64,000 nt of DNA from Argentina anserina (Eukaryota > Streptophyta > Magnoliopsida > Rosales > Rosaceae). The notes below the pieces were generated by a model. The model saw only the letters and a program-made list of their open reading frames with translations, did not search any database and was not told the DNA's origin. Where the stretch lies: assembly GCF_933775445.1 (NCBI RefSeq), contig NC_065875.1, forward strand, positions 10,057,001 through 10,121,000, in the 5' to 3' direction. Positions 57,606-64,000 of the stretch are shown piece after piece. The position numbers and the translations under genes were made by a program. Each line of letters opens with the position of its first letter. Position 1 is the stretch's first letter.

Positions 57606-60600
57606 GAAATTGGTAAATTACACAATCAGCGTGTGATCTCTCTTCATAAGACGATTGTATCTGGCACTTTGAAAATATTATTCTTACTGTAACTTGAAGA
57701 TTCATTATAGAGAATCCCCTGATTAAGCTCTTGGTATTAGTTGTACTTTCTTTAGCTTAGGTGTTTTGATAGGAACGGAAGATACAATTAGGAGGTTATA
57801 ATTCATGTTTGTCTTATTTCACCACATACTGATCTTTGGTAGGTGATTGCTATAATTAGGAAAGACAGGGGGAAGTTGCTCTTAAACTGGGTTGAAAAAA
57901 GATTCTCATAAGACCTCATGTTGAAGATGTATAATGAGTTATTTTGCTCAGTAGATTAGGTAGACTATGAAGCAGAAAGTAAATTTGAACATTGACCATT
58001 TTTTAGTAGGACAAAAACATGCTCTTTGATTTTGTGTGTCTACATATATGTGTGTGTGTGTGTCTATTTTGGGTGGCAACTGGCAACGGATCATTTATTC
58101 AGTGTTGTTACACTTGTGTAACTGTTTTTGATTTAATAGGTTGGAGATGTGGGACCCATACTTGATACGATGGCTGTACTGCTGGAGACTATCCCAACTA
58201 GTATTGTTGTAGCTAGGGCGACAGTCTCTGCTGTCTATCTAGCTGCAAAGATGGTCTCTTCTGTTCCGAATATATCTTATCACAAGAAGGCAAGGGGTTA
58301 CATTTTCAGATTTTATTTTCTTCATGTTCAAATATTGTTTAACCATCTAACCTCATAAACTTATCACTTCTTCAGGCATTCCCTGATGCTCTGCTTCACC
58401 AATTACTCATAGCAATGACACACCTAGACCATGAAACACGTGTTGGAGCACACAGCATTTTCTCTATTGTTCTTGTGCCATCTCTACATGTTCCTTGGCT
58501 ACAGCTGAAATTGAATCTTGTGCAGGCTGTTTCTGGCTTTTCAGTTGTCAGTAGATTGGACTCTGTAAAGGATAGGAATTTCTCCATTGATGAGAAAGGG
58601 AAAGACACAGGAGCACCTGAGAATGAAGAGGTGAGGGAAGAGGGAAGTCAGATATCAGATATGTGTGAAATCCAATCTGGCAAATCTTATAGCTTCAAGA
58701 GTGCTTTGACGGGTGGAAGAACAGTATGAGATCTCAAACTATTTGGTTATAGACTTATAGTAGTTAAAACTTAACAATCAGCGTCTTAATTTATATGCTG
58801 AGCTGAAGTTTATCTGATAACTTCCAGGAACTACCATCACTTCGCTTAAGCAGTCATCAAGTGAGTCTATTGCTTTCATCCATCTGGGTTCAGGCAACAT
58901 CTGCAGAGAATACCCCAGCAAATTTTGAGGCGATGGCTAATTCTTATAATGTTGCTTTACTGTTTACCCGAACAAAGGTGGGAACTTAATGCATATTATA
59001 TAATGTTATTGGTTTACTGAGGACATCCTTATTATAGGGGACAAGTTGGTTACAGTAGTACTACAGCAGCTAAACGATGAGTCGATGATAACGACCTAAA
59101 TAAGGCATGTCATTTGTTTTGTGAAGAAGATCTCATGGCAGATGATTAGTAGCGCAGATGTAATAAATGAAGAATTAAAAATGAGTTACAGTTTGGACAG
59201 AGTTGAGGAGTGTCTTCAACATTCATCAACTTGATTTTATGAACTATGATAATTATTCTCTTTTATTGCCAAATTGCCTAGCTCAATTGTTAGTGATAAT
59301 GAGTTTTCTCCGTCCTGTCTTTGCAGGCTCCAAGTCATATGGCTTTAGTAAGATGCTTCCAGCTGGCATTCTCCATCAGGACTATTTCTTTGGATCGAGA
59401 TGGTAAGTTGGAGTTATCATCATATGATACTTTTTTTTTGAATAAGTACATAGTTGGTGCAGACACGCAGAGAACATCGGAATGGTAAGACTCTTAACTG
59501 CAAGCGGGTTTCCTTCTCCCAAAACAAAAAACTGCAAGCAGGTTTAGCTCTTGTATGCACACCTACTTAAATTAGCCTTTATATGTTTCCTGGTTCAGAC
59601 TAGTGTGATTGCCTTTTTGTTAAAGGGAAGCTTTTGCTCCAACCCATGTATTTTCCATATAATTGCCTAACATGTGACAACAATAATGTAACTTTGAGGA
59701 ATGTGAGATTGTATGCGTTCCTTGAACTCAGTTATTAGTGGACCAAAGATGGAAAAAGAAAAGGGTGTGGTCAGCAATGTTTTCCTGAAATGCTGAACAA
59801 TGAGAAAGCTTTGCATTGGCTGTTATCAGAAATGGAAAGTTTGAAAAGTAGTTAATTTCCCAGATTGTTAAGCAATTAGGGCCATGACATCTATTTCTAT
59901 ACTTTACGTGCTTCACATATAGGCACCAATACCACATATGTGGGCCTAACATGTACAATTTGTAATGAAGGGGGTTTGCACGAATCTCGTAGAAGGTCTC
60001 TTTATACGTTGGCGTCATACATGCTTATATTCTCTGCCCGGGCTGGGAATTTCACTGAGCTAATTCCCATTGTTAAAGCATCATTGACAGATCAAATGGT
60101 TAGTTTCTACATCCTACCTTTCAGATTATTTCCCTTTCAATGTGGTGCTTGTTGAAAATTGATCTAACTGTTTTTGGGGATCCTTCTTTTTTTTTTCAAA
60201 ATTTTTGATATCTTTTATTTTATTAATAGGTTGATCCTCGTCTTCAGTTGGTTGACGATATCCGTCTGCAGGCAGTTTCGATTGACTCCAATTCGGATAA
60301 GCTATCTTCTGGATCACAGGAAGACGAAGATGCTGCATTTTATTCTCGTTCAGCAGTTGAACTAGATGACCAACTGTTGAAAGAAACCGTGATATCCCAC
60401 TTCATGACTAAATTTTCCATACTGTCAGAGGTGATATACATGATCTCTCTTATAATATCTTAAGCAAATGGTTTTAATGAAACTAACCTTATTTTGATGT
60501 ATTAATCAAATTTTTATAAGTATTAATGGAAATGATCTTACCTTAGTAAGAACGCAGAACCCAACTAAGTAATGCTGTTGATCAATAGGTCTGTGCTCGT

Positions 60601-63083
60601 TTAGTGTTAGTCGATATATGATATATGGATATCATTCGCACTGTTACATTGCCTTGATTCTGACATTACATAACAAATTTAGTGTCTGCAGAGTTCTGTC
60701 CTATTTTTAGTCAAGTCTATAGAGACTTCCTGTATTGTAGAGTGTTAGAAGTACTCAAAAGTAGACGCTAAAGCAAATACTGTTTCCTATTTTTGGGTCA
60801 CTTATCCCTAACATCTGTACAATAGATGCTAATATCCCATCTTTATCAAAGCCCTAATACTTTTGCTAAAATAGGCAATTTCTTTTGTTGGACACATAAA
60901 AAAAATTAAAGAAGAATTGTGTTACAAGTGACTATACGTAAACTACTAACGATGACATATAAATGTCAAAAAAAGTTCCAGATGAAACCTATTTAGTAGA
61001 TGATAGATATGGGTGGAATTCTGATGTTAAGCATCACAAATAGGAAATGGTATTGCATGTAGTCTTCATTATGTACTAATGAGCTTGTGATACCGTAAGG
61101 TATACTGAAAAGGAGGTCACACAAAAAAGTATTTGGCGTGAATATGTTGGAGAAAGTAAAAAATGCTTTCTTGATCCAAAAAGCTAGGGAATACACCCAT
61201 TATACTGATGTAGGGACCAAACTTGAAAATGCTTGCTAGTTTTTATTAATGGAAGTAATGCATGGTGAAACTTCTTGGATTTGGGTAAGGGTAAGGTATA
61301 TCAGGCATTGACTAGATATTTATTATCATGTCTTGGTTTTTGAATTGTTAATGATTTTCAAGTATAAATTCTGGCAAAAGAGTTTCAAAATTTTTTTTTA
61401 TAGCTATGATATAATTCTTTGTTTCCCAAAAATTATTATATCTCTACAAGTTATTACAAAAGATGTTTATACATGCAATTTCACACCCTAGCTTTTTTGT
61501 CTTGTACTTGATCTTATATATTTATGTTCTTCCCGACAGGATGAATTGTCAAGCATCAAGAAGGAACTCTTACTGGGTTTTGCACCAGATGATGCATTTC
61601 CATTAGGAGCTCCGCTATTCATGGAGACACCACGACCATGTTCTCCTCTTGCCCAGATAGATTTTGCTGATTTTGATGAGGTTATATTTTGTTTATTGTA
61701 TCGGTACGGTCATTGCTTTCAGCTATATGTATTTATAACAGATTCTGTTTTCTTTCAGGTGATGCCTCCAGGTTCCTTGACAGACGAAGAAGCCTTCCCT
61801 GAGCCTAGTGGAAGTCAGTCAGACCGCAAGTCATCACTTTCCATCAATACACTCGACATTCTTAATGTTAATCAGCTCCTGGATTCAGTAAGACAAGCTC
61901 TTAGATACTATCTATCATCTTACAAATTATGTTGAGATCTTGCTTGACAAAAAGCCTTTGAAATTCCTTAGTCAGATTCAAGGGCCAGCCATTTTCTATA
62001 AGCAAAATATATGTACAAAGCTTCACATGTTCTTTGATATAACAACTCGGCTTATTATCCCAGGTTCTAGAAACAGCCCAACAGGTTGCAAGCTTCCCAG
62101 TCTCCACGACGCCTGTACCATATGACCAAATGAAGAGCCAATGTGAAGCCCTTGTAATGGGCAAACAGAAAAAGATGGCAGTTCTTCATAGTTTCAAACA
62201 TCAACTGGAAACCAAGGCATTAGTGCTCTCCAGTGAAAGTGTAAACAAATCCCATGCTTCACCTACCATGGTCAGTTAATTCAGAATAGATTCCATATGT
62301 CTATGCACTTTTGCCTGCTTAGTGTATATCAGGTCTAAAATTGTATTCTCCTTTGACTAGAAAGTAATTATAAAAGGATTTTACTGACCCAAAGGATTAA
62401 GATAAAGTTCACCAGACCCACATCGATCACTACAATACTTAGATTTAAACTGTTCCTAACAATATTATTTCTCTGACTTCCGAAGGTTTGCTGGATCCAC
62501 ATTGCAGTGCCCTAGAATTTGAGTGAAAGCTCTGGTCTGTCAATATATAAAATTGAGTTTACCCCCTCTGAAATGTAGTTTGGCAGTTGTACTTGTATCC
62601 TTATGTTGTGTGTGTGAAGGAACTGATTTTAAAAAAGAAAATAGTAAAGTTTGAATAACTGGATAGCGTGATGTCACAATATATGCCTTATAGTTTAGAT
62701 TTTTCACTTAGTAAAGGTGGTTAAACTGGCATACATGCTATGCTGATCTATGAATTATAATATAATAAAAATGCTAATCTGTGATACTGTCCATTTTGTT
62801 GTTATCATCTATTATCTGTTTGTTTTGGGTTGCTGTGTGCCTGTCTCTGTGTATGTACGTGTGGGTTTGTGTCTGTCTGCATTACTATTTTTTTTTTATC
62901 TTTTCTAACTTAGATTTCGTTCAGGCATTGGAATCTTCAGGGGGGGAGCCAAAGGTGAAAGACAATGAGCAAATCCAATCTAAAAACCAGCTCCTCATAT
63001 GCTCACGTGAGTATGGACAGCATTCTTTTAAATTACCACCTTCAAGTCCTTATGACAAATTCTTGAAAGCTGCTGGATGTTAA
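54010..63083 (+). CDS. EFR3-type plasma-membrane scaffold protein (EFOP / SEMI-ROLLED LEAF 2-like)
   Basis: Large armadillo/HEAT-like protein of the EFR3 family, which anchors the PI4-kinase IIIalpha complex at the plasma membrane (plant EFOP1-4; rice SRL2). Nineteen coding exons: 54010-54144, 54252-54326, 54411-54526, 54621-54735, 54932-55060, 56001-56048, 56588-56790, 56889-57085, 57161-57450, 58140-58289, 58376-58723, 58828-58977, 59327-59402, 59971-60098, 60230-60430, 61540-61680, 61759-61887, 62064-62270, 62925-63083. All junctions keep frame and give 998 aa (family about 980-1025). The N terminus MGVMSRRVVPACGNLCFFCP has C12, C16, C19, the palmitoylation-type cluster of EFR3. Further hallmarks are KRYKKLLSDIFPRHQ, HLDHKNVAKQP and HLDHETRVGAHSIFSIVLVP. 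The last residues are PPSSPYDKFLKAAGC. Intron 10 has a GC donor. The leader is spliced (donors near 53,740 and 53,890, acceptor at 53,986). Probably orthologous to AT1G05960-type genes. Confidence 0.94.
55338..55475. repeat. Short repeats/hairpin in EFR3 intron 5
   Basis: The phrase aaactatcacaag.(c/t)gtctacca occurs twice (about 55,352 and 55,440), and between them ctgaacc-atggatt-ggttcag can pair as a hairpin. It may be the remnant of a small MITE in the 940-bp intron. No target duplication was identified. Confidence 0.4.
55796..55820. repeat. (ATT)n microsatellite in EFR3 intron 5
   Basis: About eight ATT units within the intron between coding exons 5 and 6. Confidence 0.85.
57575..57603. 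repeat. (TC)n microsatellite in EFR3 intron 9
   Basis: Fourteen CT/TC units about 125 bp downstream of the exon 9 donor, inside the intron. Confidence 0.88.
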
Positions 63084-64000
63084 TGCACTATCTGTATCAC
63101 ACTTGTGTACGTATCTATAGTTCATTTTTCTTTACTCTTACAGTCTTCCAGAAATTGGTTATTTTTTCATTCTTTAGCATAAATTTCAACCAGTTTTAAG
63201 TATGTTTAGATGCTTCTACCTTTCATGGCCAAATGCAAGAAAGGAGAGTTGTAATGGAGACAAGGGATTCTTCCAAAAAGGCAAGCAGTGTTTTAAGCCC
63301 ATGTTTTGTCGATATTTATGTAGATATATCACTTTGGATTTATAATGACCAGTACACCCCAAGTTGTATATTGTATGGACAAACATTTGGGAGAGGTTTG
63401 GTAATACAAGTTTTCATTTTCCTACGCCTACCTTTGAATTTTGGATTGTTTTTGATTGTCTGACCTCTATTTCTTTCGTAATCATTATAAAGCTTTTGCA
63501 AAAATGTAGCTGGTTGACATATATTAGATGTTTATGAAGACCACCTGTTAAAAATGTTGCTACGGCCATGATAACTTGGTCTTTCTGCAATTTTTATAGG
63601 TGTTGGCTAGCTCTTAATCACGTGTACTGTACTATATTCTAAGGACAGCAGAAAATCAAATGATGAATGCCTTACAATGATTCCATTTATATTAATGCTT
63701 TGGGTTTAAAAGTTCTGATGGAGATAGTAAATTTTGGGTGCAATTCTATAATTGCCAAAATTGAAAGCTGCCCGTTCTCTGAGATACGTTTTGGTTAAGT
63801 TTTAACAAAATATTGGTTTACCTGAATGGTCCTAAAAATTAGCAAGGTTGGAGTGGAGTGTACCTGGGACTATCGGAGTATACATCCCATAGTTCTAGAG
63901 ATGCAAAGCAAATAAGATGCTAACTCATGAATGAAGTAGCGACATGCACTAGTCTATGCATGTTTCTATAGCGTAATGCATCATGCTTCTTTTGCACAAT
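63084..64000 (+). other. EFR3 3' UTR and downstream sequence
   Basis: The first several hundred bases are likely 3' UTR, possibly with a further intron. The rest is AT-rich, with no second gene visible before the window ends. Confidence 0.4.

Overview
The window looks like nuclear DNA of a flowering plant, almost certainly a eudicot and perhaps Rosaceae (the family is a guess). It is AT-rich. Genes have many short exons with GT-AG introns, every recognisable protein is closest to plant families, and the intergenic space is filled with plant-type transposons. I rebuilt exon structures by eye from reading frame, splice sites and remembered family sequences, so UTR ends are approximate.

Layout. 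1-5.0 kb (+): last exon of one short FAR1-RELATED SEQUENCE (FRS)-type gene, then a complete tandem paralogue. 5.04-6.12 kb: a nearly perfect fold-back transposon with a 9-bp target duplication. 6.17-7.96 kb: first of five solo-LTR-like copies of one family with TGATAG...CTATCA ends. 9.0-13.1 kb (+): F-box gene SKIP16. 13.8-14.7 kb (-): hAT transposase remnant. 15.1-17.9 kb (+): YIF1-family Golgi membrane protein, convergent with an intronless secreted LRR protein at 18.3-19.5 kb (-). 20.3-21.6 kb (-): double B-box protein BBX24/STO. 23-30 kb: two more LTR-family copies, LTR fragments and tandem repeats. 31.5-32.4 kb (-): EDR2-like DUF1336 protein. 33.7-53.6 kb: a transposon nest (25-bp minisatellite split by a solo LTR, probable CACTA element holding other insertions, degenerate Ty3/gypsy polyprotein, hAT element with an 8-bp duplication). 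54.0-63.1 kb (+): 19 coding exons of an EFR3-type plasma-membrane scaffold (998 aa).

The host genes form no operon-like unit. Two (FRS, BBX24) belong to light-signalling families, and YIF1 and EFR3 serve membrane traffic and phosphoinositide biology. The more useful signal is synteny: from memory the genes correspond, interleaved, to two Arabidopsis blocks (about AT3G59470-59510 and AT1G05960-06110), as expected if one ancestral block was duplicated and fractionated there. I found no convincing undescribed molecular system. The best observations are a start codon created by splicing, a GC-AG intron, the fold-back element, the LTR family with its target duplications, and the nested insertions.
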